A stretch of 64,000 bases of DNA. Source: Telluria mixta (GTDB lineage Bacteria > Pseudomonadota > Gammaproteobacteria > Burkholderiales > Burkholderiaceae_D). A model generated the notes under the pieces. The model was not told where the DNA came from. It made no database searches and was given only the letters and a program-made list of their open reading frames with translations. The stretch spans positions 2,790,001 through 2,854,000 of the forward strand of contig NZ_CP119520.1 of the NCBI RefSeq assembly GCF_029223865.1, written 5' to 3'. Of the stretch, positions 18,068 through 27,290 are shown one piece after another (position 1 is the stretch's first letter; each line of letters opens with the position of its first letter). A program made the position numbers and the translations under genes.

Positions 18068-20407
18068 TCAGGCGCCGTCGCCCGTGGTACGCATCGCGAG
18101 GTCTTTCGCCTTCAGCTTGGCCGACAACGGCTTGCCCTTGTTGGCGCGCTTGCCGAAGTGCGGCTCCAGGCCGGACGCGAACAACTCCACCGTGCGCGGC
18201 TTGTCGCCGGCCCAGGTGCCGACCACGTTCAGGCCCTTCTGGCTGATCGGTTGCACGGCCAGCAGCTTTTCCTTCGGCTCCAGGCCCATCAGGATCACGC
18301 CGCGGCCGCCGTTCTGCAACACCTTCATTTCGTCGATGCCGAACACCAGCACGCGCCCCTTTTCGGACAGGCAGGCGATGGCGCCCGCATTGTCCACCAC
18401 GACGCGCGGCGCCAGCGGCACGGCGCCGTCGTCCAGCGTGATAAACGATTTACCACCTTTCAGGCGCGTGATCATGTCGCCGGCCTTCGTGATGAAGCCG
18501 AAGCCGGTCGTCGTCGCGAGCAGCAGGCGCGTCTCGGCCGGGCCCACGTAGTAGTACAGGATGCGACCGCCGCCCGACAGGTCGACGAGCGTCGTGATGG
18601 GCACGCCGTCGCCGCGCGCGCCGGGCAGGGCGGCCACGGGCACGGAATACACCTTGCCGTTGTCGCCGACGCACAGCAGCGTGTCGACCGTGCGGCACTC
18701 GAACGCGCCGTACAGCGAGTCGCCCGCCTTGAACGTGAACTGGGCCGGATCGTGGCCGACGCCGGTGCGAGCGCGCACCCAGCCCTTCTCGGACACGATG
18801 ACGGTCACCGGCTCGTCGATGATCTTCTGCTCGGCCACGGCCTTCTGGGCTTCCTCGATCAAGGTGCGGCGGTCGTCGCCGTACTGCTTCGAGTCGGCCT
18901 CGATCTCGCGGATGATCAGGCGCTTCATCGACGACGGGTTCTCGAGGATGTCTTCCAGCTTTTCCTTTTCGCCGCGCAGTTCGGCCAGCTCCTGCTCGAT
19001 CTTGATCGCTTCCAGGCGCGCCAGCTGGCGCAGGCGGATCTCGAGGATGTCCTCGGCCTGGCGCTCCGACAGCTTGAACCGGTCGATCAGCGCGGCCTTC
19101 GGCTCGTCCGAGTTGCGGATGATGTGGATGACCTCATCGATGTTCAGCAGGACGATCTCGCGGCCTTCCAGGATGTGGATGCGGTCGTTGACCTTGCCCA
19201 GCTTGAATTCCGTGCGGCGGCGGACCGTGACGAAGCGGTACTCGATCCATTCCTGCAGGATCTCGGTGAGACCCTTCTGGCGCGGACGGCCGTCGCCGCC
19301 GATCATCACGAGGTTGATCGGAGCCGACGTTTCCAGCGACGTGTGCGCCAGCAGCATCAGCATGAATTCGGTCTGGTCCTGGTTCTTCGACTTCGGCTCG
19401 AACACGAGGCGCACCGGCGCTTCGCGGCCGGATTCGTCGCGCACGGCGTCCAGCGCGCCGAGGATCGTCTGCTTCAGCGTGAGCTGCTCGGGCAGCAGGG
19501 TCTTCTTTCCGACCTTGATCTTCGGGTTCGTGAGTTCCTCGATCTCTTCCAGCACGCGCTGCGCCGACACGCCGGGCGGCAGCTCGGTGACGACGGCCTG
19601 CCACTGGCCGCGCGCCAGTTCCTCGATCTTCCAGCGCGCGCGCACCTTCATCGAGCCGCGGCCCGATGCGTACATGTCGGCGATGGCGGACGCCGGGGTG
19701 ATGATCTGGCCGCCGCCCGGATAGTCCGGACCGGGCATGAAGGTCATCAGCTCGGCATGCGTGATCTTCGGATTGCGGATCATCGCGACGGCGGCGGTGG
19801 CCACTTCGCGCAGGTTGTGCGACGGGATCTCGGTCGCCATGCCGACCGCGATGCCGGATGCGCCGTTCAGCAGCAGCATCGGCAGGCGCGCGGGCAGCGT
19901 GCGCGGTTCCTCGCTCGAACCGTCGTAGTTCGGCTGGAAGTCGACGGTGCCCATGTCGATCTCGTCGAGCAGCAGGCGCGAGACGGGCGTCAAACGGGCT
20001 TCCGTGTAACGCATCGCCGCGGCGCCGTCACCGTCGCGCGAGCCGAAGTTACCCTGGCCGTCGATCAGCGGGTAGCGCAGCGAAAAGTCCTGGGCCATGC
20101 GCACGAGGGCGTCGTACACCGACTGGTCGCCGTGCGGGTGCAGCTTGCCGAGCACGTCGCCGACGACGGTCGCGGACTTGCGCGGCTTCGCGGTCGGGCC
20201 GAGACCCAGTTCGTTCATCGAGTACAGGATGCGGCGCTGGACGGGCTTCTGGCCGTCCGAGACGTCCGGCAGCGCGCGGCCTTTGACGACCGAGACGGCA
20301 TAGTCCAGGTACGCGCGTTCCGCGAAGGTGGACAGGGTCAGCGTCTCGGCGTCGTCGCCGCCGCCGCCGGGGGGAGTGGTTTGTTCGAAGAGGCTTGCTT
20401 GGGTCAT
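18068..20407 (-). CDS. parC: DNA topoisomerase IV subunit A
   Basis: Type IIA topoisomerase subunit that cuts and rejoins DNA to decatenate chromosomes, with ParE. 779 residues. The quinolone region reads [17 protein letters not shown] and the active tyrosine is Tyr134 (AMRYTEARL). GyrA/ParC features continue with [13 protein letters not shown], the coiled-coil gate region around 430-490 and a short C-terminal beta-pinwheel (about 500-770) with fewer blades than GyrA, supporting ParC. The ATG at 20407 is chosen; upstream in-frame codons fall in REP-like repeats. At the serine-80 position of E. coli ParC there is Gln, and Asp at position 84. Confidence 0.95.
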   Translation of the reverse strand: MTQASLFEQTTPPGGGGDDAETLTLSTFAERAYLDYAVSVVKGRALPDVSDGQKPVQRRILYSMNELGLGPTAKPRKSATVVGDVLGKLHPHGDQSVYDALVRMAQDFSLRYPLIDGQGNFGSRDGDGAAAMRYTEARLTPVSRLLLDEIDMGTVDFQPNYDGSSEEPRTLPARLPMLLLNGASGIAVGMATEIPSHNLREVATAAVAMIRNPKITHAELMTFMPGPDYPGGGQIITPASAIADMYASGRGSMKVRARWKIEELARGQWQAVVTELPPGVSAQRVLEEIEELTNPKIKVGKKTLLPEQLTLKQTILGALDAVRDESGREAPVRLVFEPKSKNQDQTEFMLMLLAHTSLETSAPINLVMIGGDGRPRQKGLTEILQEWIEYRFVTVRRRTEFKLGKVNDRIHILEGREIVLLNIDEVIHIIRNSDEPKAALIDRFKLSERQAEDILEIRLRQLARLEAIKIEQELAELRGEKEKLEDILENPSSMKRLIIREIEADSKQYGDDRRTLIEEAQKAVAEQKIIDEPVTVIVSEKGWVRARTGVGHDPAQFTFKAGDSLYGAFECRTVDTLLCVGDNGKVYSVPVAALPGARGDGVPITTLVDLSGGGRILYYYVGPAETRLLLATTTGFGFITKAGDMITRLKGGKSFITLDDGAVPLAPRVVVDNAGAIACLSEKGRVLVFGIDEMKVLQNGGRGVILMGLEPKEKLLAVQPISQKGLNVVGTWAGDKPRTVELFASGLEPHFGKRANKGKPLSAKLKAKDLAMRTTGDGA

Positions 20408-20429
20408 TTTGTTTGTTCGTTCATGCAAA

Positions 20430-20458
20430 CTTGGGTTCCCGCCTGCGCGGGAACGACG
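20430..20458 (+). repeat. REP-like palindromic repeat, copy 1
   Basis: CTTGGGTTCCCGCCTGCGCG plus GGAACGACG forms a stem of TTCCCGC and GCGGGAA. The same element recurs inverted at 20483-20510 and twice at 44188-44287. Such ends are typical of repetitive extragenic palindromes; the pair in parE-parC spacer forms a BIME-like structure that may stabilise or attenuate the mRNA. Confidence 0.75.
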
Positions 20459-20482
20459 TGCTAATTTTGTTGGCCGTAAGAC

Positions 20483-20510
20483 CGTCGTCCCTGCGAAGGC
20501 GGGGACCCAA
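20483..20510 (-). repeat. REP-like palindromic repeat, copy 2 (inverted)
   Basis: Inverted, diverged version of the copy at 20430-20458 (CGTCGTCCCTGCGAAGGCGG then GGACCCAA). The pair faces each other across a 24-bp spacer between the parE stop and the parC start. Confidence 0.72.
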
Positions 20511-20522
20511 TTTTTTTGCTTA

Positions 20523-22523
20523 TCAGATATCCGCTTCCGTCTCGTTCCCGTGCTCTTCCAGCCATGCACGGCGGGCGGCGGCTTCGCCTTTACCCATCAG
20601 CATGTTGAAACGCGCCGACGATTCGGCCAGGCCGTAGTCGCCGAAGGCCACCGGCAGCAGGCGGCGGGTGTCCGGGTTCATCGTCGTTTCCCACAGCTGC
20701 TCGGCGTTCATCTCGCCCAGGCCCTTGAAGCGGGAGATGCTCCACACGCCTTCCTTCAGGCCTTCCTTCTTGAGCTTGTCCTCGATGGCGAGCAGTTCGC
20801 CGTCGTCCAGCGCGTACAGCTTCTGGATCGGCTTCTTGCCGCGCGCCGGCACGTCCACGCGGTACAGCGGCGGGCGCGCGACGCACACGTGGCCGTTCTT
20901 GAAAAGAGCGGGGAAGTGCTTGAAGAAGAGCGTCAGCAGCAGGACCTGGATGTGCGAGCCGTCGACGTCCGCATCGGACAGGATGCAGATCTTCCCGTAG
21001 CGCAGCCCCGAGATATCCGGGTTGTCGTCCGGGCCGTGCGGGTCGACGCCGATCGCCACCGCGATGTCGTGGATCTCGTTGTTCGCGAACAGGCGGTCGC
21101 GGTCGGTCTCCCACGTGTTCAGGACCTTGCCGCGCAGCGGCAGGATCGCCTGGAATTCCTTGTCGCGGCCCATCTTCGCGGAACCGCCCGCCGAATCGCC
21201 CTCGACGAGGAACAGCTCGTTGCGGGTGATGTCCGTCGATTCGCAATCGGTCAGCTTGCCCGGCAAAACGGCCACGCCGGACGACTTCTTCTTCTCGACC
21301 TTTTGCAGCGAACGGAGACGCGACTGCGCCTGCTTGATGACGAGTTCCGCCAGCTTGCGGCCGTATTCGACGTGCTGGTTCAGCCACAGTTCGAGCGGCG
21401 GCTTGGTGAACGCCGACACGAGTTTCACCGCGTCGCGCGAGTTCAGGCGTTCCTTCGTCTGGCCCTGGAATTGCGGGTCCAGGACTTTTGCCGACAGCAC
21501 GAACGAGACGCGCGCGAACACGTCTTCCGGCAGCAGCTTGACGCCCTTCGGCAGCAGCGAGTGCATCTCGACGAAGCCCTTCACGGCGCCGAACAGGCCG
21601 TCGCGCAGGCCGGATTCGTGCGTACCGCCGCTGACCGTCGGGATCAGGTTGACATAGGATTCGCGTACCACCGAACCTTCCTCGGTCCAGGCCACGACCC
21701 ACGCCGCGCCTTCGCCTTCGGCAAAGCCTTCATCGCCCGCGGCGGCGTATTGCGCCCCTTCGAACAGCGGGATCACGGTCTGGCCGCCGCCTGCCGTCTG
21801 CGCCAGCGCTTCCGTCAGGTAGCCGCGCAGGCCTTCGTCGTAGCGCCAGGTCTGGGTGTCGCCCGTCTTCGCATTCGTCAGCGTGACGGTGACGCCCGGC
21901 AGCAGCACGGCCTTCGAGCGCAGCAGGCGCTGCAGCTCGCTCATCGGGATGTTCGGCGAGTCGAAATATTTACCGTCCGGCCAGGCGGTGACGCGCGTGC
22001 CGTTCTTCTTGCCGCCCCGTTCGAACGGCTCGGAGGTCAGCGGCTCGATGACGTCGCCGTCGGCGAACACGAGTTTGTGCACGCCGTTGCCGTCGTCGTC
22101 CTTGCGCCACACGGTGATTTCCAGGCGCTTGGACAGCGCGTTCGTGACGGACACGCCCACGCCGTGCAGGCCGCCCGAGAACGCGTAGGCGCCGCCCGAA
22201 CCCTTGTCGAACTTGCCGCCGGCGTGCAGGCGGGTGAACACGATCTCGACGGTCGAGACACCTTCTTCCGGGTGCAGGCCGACCGGGATGCCGCGGCCGT
22301 CATCCTCGACGGTGATGGAACCGTCCGCGTTCATCGTCACGTCGATGTTCTTGCAGTGGCCGCCCAGCGCCTCGTCCGAGGCGTTGTCGATCACTTCCTG
22401 GATGATGTGCAGCGGATTTTCGGTGCGTGTGTACATGCCCGGACGCTGCTTGACGGGCTCCAGTCCTTTCAGGACGCGGATGGATGATTCGCTGTAATCG
22501 GGTGCGGGTTTCTTGGTGGCCAT
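20523..22523 (-). CDS. parE: DNA topoisomerase IV subunit B
   Basis: ATPase subunit of topoisomerase IV, 666 residues. GHKL ATPase motifs: [10 protein letters not shown] (Mg and ATP), [24 protein letters not shown]. The TOPRIM domain has [14 protein letters not shown] and [10 protein letters not shown] with the metal-binding Glu and Asp residues. The C-terminal [17 protein letters not shown] is typical of ParE/GyrB; the absence of the GyrB 165-residue insertion and the adjacent parC identify ParE. The ATG at 22523 follows a sequence with weak ribosome binding. Its 5' region includes a LexA-type palindrome 110 bp upstream. Confidence 0.95.
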   Translation of the reverse strand: MATKKPAPDYSESSIRVLKGLEPVKQRPGMYTRTENPLHIIQEVIDNASDEALGGHCKNIDVTMNADGSITVEDDGRGIPVGLHPEEGVSTVEIVFTRLHAGGKFDKGSGGAYAFSGGLHGVGVSVTNALSKRLEITVWRKDDDGNGVHKLVFADGDVIEPLTSEPFERGGKKNGTRVTAWPDGKYFDSPNIPMSELQRLLRSKAVLLPGVTVTLTNAKTGDTQTWRYDEGLRGYLTEALAQTAGGGQTVIPLFEGAQYAAAGDEGFAEGEGAAWVVAWTEEGSVVRESYVNLIPTVSGGTHESGLRDGLFGAVKGFVEMHSLLPKGVKLLPEDVFARVSFVLSAKVLDPQFQGQTKERLNSRDAVKLVSAFTKPPLELWLNQHVEYGRKLAELVIKQAQSRLRSLQKVEKKKSSGVAVLPGKLTDCESTDITRNELFLVEGDSAGGSAKMGRDKEFQAILPLRGKVLNTWETDRDRLFANNEIHDIAVAIGVDPHGPDDNPDISGLRYGKICILSDADVDGSHIQVLLLTLFFKHFPALFKNGHVCVARPPLYRVDVPARGKKPIQKLYALDDGELLAIEDKLKKEGLKEGVWSISRFKGLGEMNAEQLWETTMNPDTRRLLPVAFGDYGLAESSARFNMLMGKGEAAARRAWLEEHGNETEADI

Positions 22524-22632
22524 GCTTGATCTTCAATCATTCGAATGCTGCGCATTCTATCTTGTCGCGCGGAAAATAAGCGACTTCACGCGGTGGGTTC
22601 TACGGGACGGGACGCGGCACGCCGGCAAAACA

Positions 22633-22652
22633 ACTGTATGGAAATACAGTAT
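22633..22652. promoter_or_regulatory. LexA (SOS)-box-like palindrome upstream of parE and the amidotransferase gene
   Basis: ACTGTATGGAAATACAGTAT contains CTGT-N8-ACAG, the standard LexA consensus of gamma- and betaproteobacteria, with extra symmetry outside. It lies 110 bp before the parE start (minus) and 167 bp before the amidotransferase start (plus). A near-identical copy is at 59483-59502. Which gene it controls is open. Confidence 0.6.
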
Positions 22653-22818
22653 TTTTGCCTGTTAAGCGCAAGTTTGCAAGTGTTCGTTGCGCGGATTGCC
22701 AAGTCTGCGGCATCCCGGCATCCTGTGCATATACGGGTGGCTGCGGGCATTTCATTACTAAAACGATATTTTTTTTAAAACGAATCGTGCGCGACCGTCG
22801 CAAGGATATATTGAGACC

Positions 22819-23796
22819 ATGGCTTTGGACAATGACAAGCACATCGACGAACCGAACGAACCGGCCGAAGCCGGCCCGCCACCGCGCGTGCCCGACCGGC
22901 GCGCCGGCGGCAATGCGTCGCGCTACCTGCGTACCGACGACACGCCGCTGAACCTGGCCGGCCGCGTGTTGCGCTCGCGCTGGCGCGCCCTGGCCGACAA
23001 GTTCAACCGCGACTTCATGCGCCGCACGCTGCGCATCGGCGTCTCTGCCCGCATCTTCCACCCGGAAGAGGGCGCGAAAGGCCTGCGCAGCAAGAACCTG
23101 CAATACCTGGAAGAATCGATCGCGCAATGGGTGATGTCGCGCGACGTGCTGGTGTTCATGGTCCCGACCGTCAATACGAACGGGTTACTCCACCCCAGCA
23201 ATATCACGATGCGTCATTACGCGCGCCACCTGGACGGTCTCGTGCTGCAGGGCGGGGCGGACGTGTCGCCGATGACGTATTCCGAAGCGCCGACGCGGCC
23301 CGAATGGAGCGGCGACCGCGCGCGCGACGTCTACGAACTGGAACTGCTGCACGAATTCGTCGACGCGGGCAAGCCCGTGCTGGGCATCTGCCGCGGTTGC
23401 CAGCTGATCAACGTCGCATTCGGCGGCACCTTGCACCAGGATATCGTGACGAACGTTGCCGGCGCCCAGCCGCACGTGCACGACATCTACGACGCGCACC
23501 GCCATGCCATCGTCTTCCCGCACGGATCGTCGCTGCGCAAGATGTTCCCCAAGCACGAGCGCGCCGTCGTGAACTCGATCCACCACCAGGCCGTCAAGGA
23601 CCTCGGGCGCGACATCCACGTGGAAGCGATGTCCGAGCCGGACGGCGTCGTCGAGGCGATCCGCTACCAGCGCGCGCCGTTCGTGATGGGCCTGCAATGG
23701 CATCCGGAATTCCACCGCGCCACGGGCGGCGACCTGCTCGACTGCACGCCGGTGCTGGATGAATTCCTGCGCGCCGCACGCGAAACGCGCCTTTGA
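22819..23796 (+). CDS. Class I glutamine amidotransferase-like hydrolase (PuuD/C26 family)
   Basis: A 325-residue member of peptidase family C26, related to gamma-glutamyl-GABA hydrolase PuuD. The nucleophile is Cys191 (GICRGCQLIN), with His295 and Glu297 in QWHPEF; Gln and gly-rich region VLQGGADVSP is also present. Residues 1-68 are a polar, disordered N-terminal extension not seen in PuuD (about 254 residues). A likely ribosome binding site is AAGGATAT 12 bp before the ATG. No other putrescine genes adjoin it, so the true substrate is unproven. It ends directly against the convergent Lrp-type gene. Confidence 0.85.
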   Translation: MALDNDKHIDEPNEPAEAGPPPRVPDRRAGGNASRYLRTDDTPLNLAGRVLRSRWRALADKFNRDFMRRTLRIGVSARIFHPEEGAKGLRSKNLQYLEESIAQWVMSRDVLVFMVPTVNTNGLLHPSNITMRHYARHLDGLVLQGGADVSPMTYSEAPTRPEWSGDRARDVYELELLHEFVDAGKPVLGICRGCQLINVAFGGTLHQDIVTNVAGAQPHVHDIYDAHRHAIVFPHGSSLRKMFPKHERAVVNSIHHQAVKDLGRDIHVEAMSEPDGVVEAIRYQRAPFVMGLQWHPEFHRATGGDLLDCTPVLDEFLRAARETRL

Positions 23797-24249
23797 TCAC
23801 AGCGGCAGGGGCCGGCCCTGCACGACGCTCTTCATCACGAGCGTCGACGTCAGCCGCAACACGTTCGGCAAGGTCGACAGGCTGTCGTCCCACAGTTTCT
23901 GGTACGCCGCCAGGTCCGTCGTGATGACGTTCAGGATGTAGTCCGGGTCGCCGAACAGGCGCTGTGCCTGGATGATTTCGGGAACACCCGGCACGCCTTC
24001 TTCGAAGGCACGTACGCTGTCCCGGTCGGTGGCGCGCAGCGTGACGAACACGATGGCCGAGAAATTGAGTCCGACGGCCGCCGGCGCGATGGTCGCCCGG
24101 TAGTCGGCAATGATCCCCGCGTCTTCCAGTGCGCGCACGCGCCGATGGCATGGCGACAGGCTCAAGCCGATGCGTTCTGCCAGGTCGGTGAGAGAAAGTC
24201 GTCCGTCTTTCTGTAGTTCCGCAAGAATCTTTCGGTCATATTCATCCAT
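23797..24249 (-). CDS. Lrp/AsnC-family transcriptional regulator
   Basis: A 150-residue Lrp-type regulator: winged helix-turn-helix in residues 1-60 (DRKILAELQKDGRLSLTDLA, then RIGLSLSPCHRRVRALEDAG), then the RAM/AsnC ligand-binding domain (about 68-150) with the SGxxD-like FGDPDYILNV and LPNVLRLTSTLVMK. The frame is open further upstream; the ATG at 24249 gives the family length and begins exactly at the helix-turn-helix. It is divergent from a LysE-type exporter (81 bp), so it probably senses an amino acid and controls that exporter. Confidence 0.9.
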   Translation of the reverse strand: MDEYDRKILAELQKDGRLSLTDLAERIGLSLSPCHRRVRALEDAGIIADYRATIAPAAVGLNFSAIVFVTLRATDRDSVRAFEEGVPGVPEIIQAQRLFGDPDYILNVITTDLAAYQKLWDDSLSTLPNVLRLTSTLVMKSVVQGRPLPL

Positions 24250-24330
24250 GCGAGAGATGTTGCCTGATATGCGCGTTTTTTGACAAGAGTCAGGAAGCAC
24301 ATTTTTGGCGCGGCGCAGTACGCTGTCGTC

Positions 24331-24945
24331 ATGAATACACATACCCTCCTGCTGTTTTCCGCGACCGTCCTGCCGCTCGTGTGCACGCCCGGCCCGGACA
24401 TCCTGTTCATTGCGTCGCAAGCGATGTCCGGTGGCACGCCGGCCGGACTGCGCGCCACGACGGGCGTGCTGCTCGGCTACTGCGTCCATTCCTTTCTCGT
24501 CGCGCTCGGTCTCGCCGCCGTCGTGGCGGCGTCACCCGTCCTGTTCGAGGCGATCCGCTGGGTCGGTATCACGTATCTGATTTACCTGGCCTCGAAGCTG
24601 ATCCGGGCGGCGTTGCGCTCCGGCGAGCTCGTCGTACCCCAGGGACAGGTGACGAACCAGCTCGGCAAGGGTTTTCTCACGTCCCTGCTCAATCCGAAAG
24701 GAATGATGGTGTATGTCGCCATTCTGCCCCAGTTCATGGACCGGCACGGGAACACGACCCTGCAGGCGGTCGTCCTGTCGGCGGCCTTCATGTTCTGGTG
24801 CGCGGTCGTGTACGCCTCGCTGTGCCTGGCCCTGGGCCGGGTGGGGCGGCGCCGGCTCAGCGACACCCGGCGTCGGGTGATCGACGGCTCGGCCGGCGGC
24901 ATGGTCCTCGTGGCGGCAGGATTCATGGCGCTGGTCCGGCAGTAA
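24331..24945 (+). CDS. LysE/RhtB-family amino acid exporter
   Basis: A 204-residue inner-membrane protein with six hydrophobic segments and the family signature TPGPDILFIASQAMSGGTPAGLRATTGVLLGY near the N-terminus. The region GKGFLTSLLNPKGMMVYVAILPQF is the conserved second half of the pore. Exports an amino acid or derivative driven by proton exchange. Divergent from the Lrp-type regulator, a standard pairing for such exporters. The ATG at 24331 is chosen to place the first transmembrane helix at the start, though the frame is open upstream. Confidence 0.9.
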   Translation: MNTHTLLLFSATVLPLVCTPGPDILFIASQAMSGGTPAGLRATTGVLLGYCVHSFLVALGLAAVVAASPVLFEAIRWVGITYLIYLASKLIRAALRSGELVVPQGQVTNQLGKGFLTSLLNPKGMMVYVAILPQFMDRHGNTTLQAVVLSAAFMFWCAVVYASLCLALGRVGRRRLSDTRRRVIDGSAGGMVLVAAGFMALVRQ

Positions 24946-24956
24946 GCAGATTGCGC

Positions 24957-24985
24957 TTGCGTTCAGCATCGTCCCGATCCATAAT
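24957..24985 (+). promoter_or_regulatory. Sigma70-type promoter of the Fur-box gene
   Basis: TTGCGT at 24957-24962 and CATAAT at 24980-24985 are separated by 17 bp. The predicted start of transcription lies within the palindrome of the Fur box that follows, so Fur binding would block initiation. Confidence 0.5.
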
Positions 24986-24987
24986 CG

Positions 24988-25008
24988 AAACGAGAATCAT
25001 TCTCATCT
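24988..25008. promoter_or_regulatory. Fur box (iron repression site)
   Basis: A perfect palindrome GAGAATCATTCTC (24992-25004) inside AACGAGAATCATTCTCATC. This closely matches the GATAAT-type Fur 19-mer and the related beta-proteobacterial form AATGAGAATCATTCTCATT. It overlaps the predicted transcription start of the next gene. Confidence 0.75.
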
Positions 25009-25026
25009 AAACTTCGAGGAGGTCTT

Positions 25027-25374
25027 ATGGAAGACGATCTGCTGGACGAACTGAACGCGCCGAACGGGCGGCGTACCACGCGCCACGAACTGCTCGTGGC
25101 GGCGCTGCTGCACCTGATGTCGCAATACACGGTGAACAATGCGGATGCCTGCGACCGCGCGAGCGGCGACGGTCCGTGCGTGAAACTGGCCTCGGTAATC
25201 GAGCGTCACCTGAATGCGCTGGCGCGCCTGCCGGATGCCGATCCGGTGCTGCGCGCCACGTGCGAACAACTGAGCGTGAAATGGGCGGGCCTCGTCGACC
25301 GCGGCCTGCCGGCGCCCATCAAGCGCCCGCTGCTGGCGCGGATCCTGGGGCAAGGCCGGCCGTCGTTGGCTTGA
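25027..25374 (+). CDS. Small Fur-regulated protein of unknown function
   Basis: A 115-residue cytoplasmic protein with an acidic start (MEDDLLDELN), a helix around HELLVAALLHLMSQY, and a three-cysteine segment ADACDRAS...GPCVKLAS and ATCEQLS. Helical and soluble; no signal peptide or membrane segment. AGGAGGTC is 6 bp before the ATG, a strong ribosome binding site. The Fur box at its promoter means expression is likely under low iron. It could be a partner of iron uptake or sparing functions; the family is not recognised and no iron genes adjoin it. Confidence 0.72.
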   Translation: MEDDLLDELNAPNGRRTTRHELLVAALLHLMSQYTVNNADACDRASGDGPCVKLASVIERHLNALARLPDADPVLRATCEQLSVKWAGLVDRGLPAPIKRPLLARILGQGRPSLA

Positions 25375-26049
25375 TCAGTCCAGCCAGGCGCGCAATGCCG
25401 CCTCGCCGTCCGCGCTGAACGCGAGCACGCGCGACTCCGGCACGCGGCGCGCCCAGCCCAGTTGCTGGAAGCGGTCCAGCAGCGCCGTCCCGAGGGCGCC
25501 GGCCAGGTGATGGCGGCGCTCGCTCCAGTCCAGGCAATGCCGGCACAGCGGCCGGCGCGTGGCGGCGGGCAGCGGAGCTATGCCCAGTTGCGCGACGAGC
25601 GCGCGGCCCGCCTCCGTGAGCGCGACGCCGCCCGCATCCAGCGCGAACGCGCCGCGCCGGGCCAGGCTTTCGTAGACGAGCACCCCGAGTTCGCCCGCCA
25701 GATGGTCGTAGCAAACGCGCGCCTTGCGCAGCGCCGGCTCGCGCGGACTGGAACGGACGCGCACGGCGCCCGTGCCGAACGCGATGCCCATCATGGATTC
25801 GAGCAAATGCGCGACGTCGGCATCGGCGATGCGGAAATAGCGGTGCCGGCCCTGCGCCTCGACGGCGAGCAGGCCCGCCTCGCGCAGCTTGGCGAGATGT
25901 GTGCTGATCGTCTGGCGCGTGACGCCGGCGGCGTCGGCCAGCTCCGTCGCCGTCAGCGCCATGCCGCTCATCAGCACGTTCAGCACTTCGGCGCGCGCCT
26001 GGTCGCCGATCAGTGCGGCGATGTTCGCGATATTCGGTCCGTCTCTCAT
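25375..26049 (-). CDS. ArsR-type winged-helix regulator with C-terminal extension
   Basis: A 224-residue regulator. Residues 12-90 are an ArsR-type winged helix (LTATELADAAGVTRQTISTHLAKLREAGLL). The C-terminal 100 residues include a cysteine/histidine segment CRHCLDWSERRHHLAGALG, common in longer ArsR-like proteins, which may bind a metal or ligand. It is divergent from the NIPSNAP and monooxygenase pair (73 bp between starts), the probable regulated genes. The typical metal-binding CVC motif of ArsR is absent. Confidence 0.85.
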   Translation of the reverse strand: MRDGPNIANIAALIGDQARAEVLNVLMSGMALTATELADAAGVTRQTISTHLAKLREAGLLAVEAQGRHRYFRIADADVAHLLESMMGIAFGTGAVRVRSSPREPALRKARVCYDHLAGELGVLVYESLARRGAFALDAGGVALTEAGRALVAQLGIAPLPAATRRPLCRHCLDWSERRHHLAGALGTALLDRFQQLGWARRVPESRVLAFSADGEAALRAWLD

Positions 26050-26122
26050 ACTTCGATCTTAGCCGAAGCATCGGCCCAGGGCCAGTGACTACCATGGGGC
26101 TTCAACGTTACGAGGAGCCATC

Positions 26123-26428
26123 ATGCCCATCACCTGTTTCATCCGCTACGAGATCGACCCCATCCAGCGCGACGCCTTCCGCGAGTATGCCGAGAACTGG
26201 GGCCGCATCATCCCGAGGCTGGGAGGCCGCCTGCTCGGCTACTTCCTGCCGCACGAAGGCACCAATTACGAGGCGTGGGGCCTCGTCGGCTTCGACAGCC
26301 TGGCCGATTACGAAGCGTATCGGCTGCGCTTGAAGAAAGACGAAGAGGCAGTGGCGAACTTCCAGTTCGCGCGTGAACAACGCTTCATCCTGCGCGAGGA
26401 GCGCACGTTCCTGGAAAACGTCGCATGA
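26123..26428 (+). CDS. NIPSNAP-family dimeric alpha/beta-barrel protein
   Basis: A 101-residue NIPSNAP-type protein, pattern [22 protein letters not shown] at the start, aromatic-rich centre ([19 protein letters not shown]) and [10 protein letters not shown]. Such proteins form ferredoxin-like dimers of uncertain function. Ends in ATGA with the next gene (4-bp overlap), so the two are a coupled pair. Possibly under the divergent ArsR-like regulator. No catalytic motif. Confidence 0.85.
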   Translation: MPITCFIRYEIDPIQRDAFREYAENWGRIIPRLGGRLLGYFLPHEGTNYEAWGLVGFDSLADYEAYRLRLKKDEEAVANFQFAREQRFILREERTFLENVA

Positions 26429-26763
26429 TCGCCGTGATCTTCGAAGTGGAACCGGCGTCCGGCAAGCGCCAGGATTACCTGGACGCGGCCGCCGCGCTGC
26501 GTCCCGAGCTGGAAGCGATCGACGGCTTCATCTCCATCGAGCGCTTCGCATCGCTGACGCGGCCGGAGAAGATGCTGTCGCTGTCGTTCTGGCGCGACGA
26601 GGAAGCCGTCAAACGCTGGCGCACCTTGCCCGCGCACCGGGCGATGCAGGCGGCCGGGCGGGCTGGCATCTTTGCCGATTACCGCCTGCGCGTGGCCGCC
26701 GTCGTGCGCGATTACGGGTTGCACGAGCGCGACGAGGTGCCGTCCGACCTCGTCACTCCTTGA
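26425..26763 (+). CDS. Antibiotic biosynthesis monooxygenase (ABM)-domain protein
   Basis: A 112-residue ferredoxin-like alpha/beta-barrel protein of the ABM family: [20 protein letters not shown], the conserved [30 protein letters not shown], then [16 protein letters not shown]. Family members oxidise quinones, heme or small aldehydes without cofactors. It is translationally coupled to the NIPSNAP gene and ends inside the convergent AHSA1 gene (11-bp overlap). Substrate unknown. Confidence 0.85.
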   Translation: MIAVIFEVEPASGKRQDYLDAAAALRPELEAIDGFISIERFASLTRPEKMLSLSFWRDEEAVKRWRTLPAHRAMQAAGRAGIFADYRLRVAAVVRDYGLHERDEVPSDLVTP

Positions 26764-27199
26764 TTTCGGGTTCGACGAGCTGCGTGAGAAGCTGCAGCGA
26801 TTCCTGCCAGCCGAGGTAGCACATCTCGGCGGGAATCGCGGCCGGGATGCCTTCCTGCCTGACCTTGATCTCGACGCCGCAGAAGACTTCGCGCAGCTGC
26901 ACGGTCGTCTGCATGCGGCCGGGCAGGTTGGGATCGTTGAATTCGGCCGTGTAGACGAGGCGCTTGCCCGGTTCCAGCTCCAGGTATTCGCCGCCGAACG
27001 AGTGGCTCCCGCCCGTCGTGAAATTCGTGAACGACATCCGGTAGCGGCCGCCGACACGGGCGTCCTGTTCGTGCACGGTGCACGTGAAGCCGTGCGGCGG
27101 CAGCCACTTGGCGACGGCAGCCGGCGTCAGGAAGGCGCGGTAGACGCGGTCGGCGGTGGATTTCAGGACGCGGTGCAACTCGACGGTATTCGTGGACAT
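26753..27199 (-). CDS. AHSA1/SRPBCC-type START-domain protein
   Basis: A 148-residue helix-grip protein of the AHSA1-like SRPBCC superfamily: the N-terminal VELHRVLKSTADRVYRAFLTPAAVAKWLPP and later TSVxF-type pattern DARVGGRYRMSFTN are diagnostic. It likely binds a hydrophobic ligand. An AAGGAG is 8 bp before the ATG at 27199, which is preferred over an upstream ATG at 27232. Convergent with the monooxygenase gene. Confidence 0.87.
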   Translation of the reverse strand: MSTNTVELHRVLKSTADRVYRAFLTPAAVAKWLPPHGFTCTVHEQDARVGGRYRMSFTNFTTGGSHSFGGEYLELEPGKRLVYTAEFNDPNLPGRMQTTVQLREVFCGVEIKVRQEGIPAAIPAEMCYLGWQESLQLLTQLVEPEIKE

Positions 27200-27290
27200 G
27201 ATGGTCTCCTTCGTGTGGGTGGCAGAGGACATCCTCTGATCCTACGACGAACGGGAGACCGCCGGATCGACACGCAACATGAAAATTTTA

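Noticed and set aside
18062..20464. An 800-codon open frame antisense to parC
   Set aside because: Same third-position effect; composition is Arg/His/Ala/Val-rich and without domains, while parC is plainly real.
22655..22951. 98-residue frame with Cys motifs before the amidotransferase
   Set aside because: It overlaps the amidotransferase start out of frame; the downstream half is an obvious shadow of that gene.
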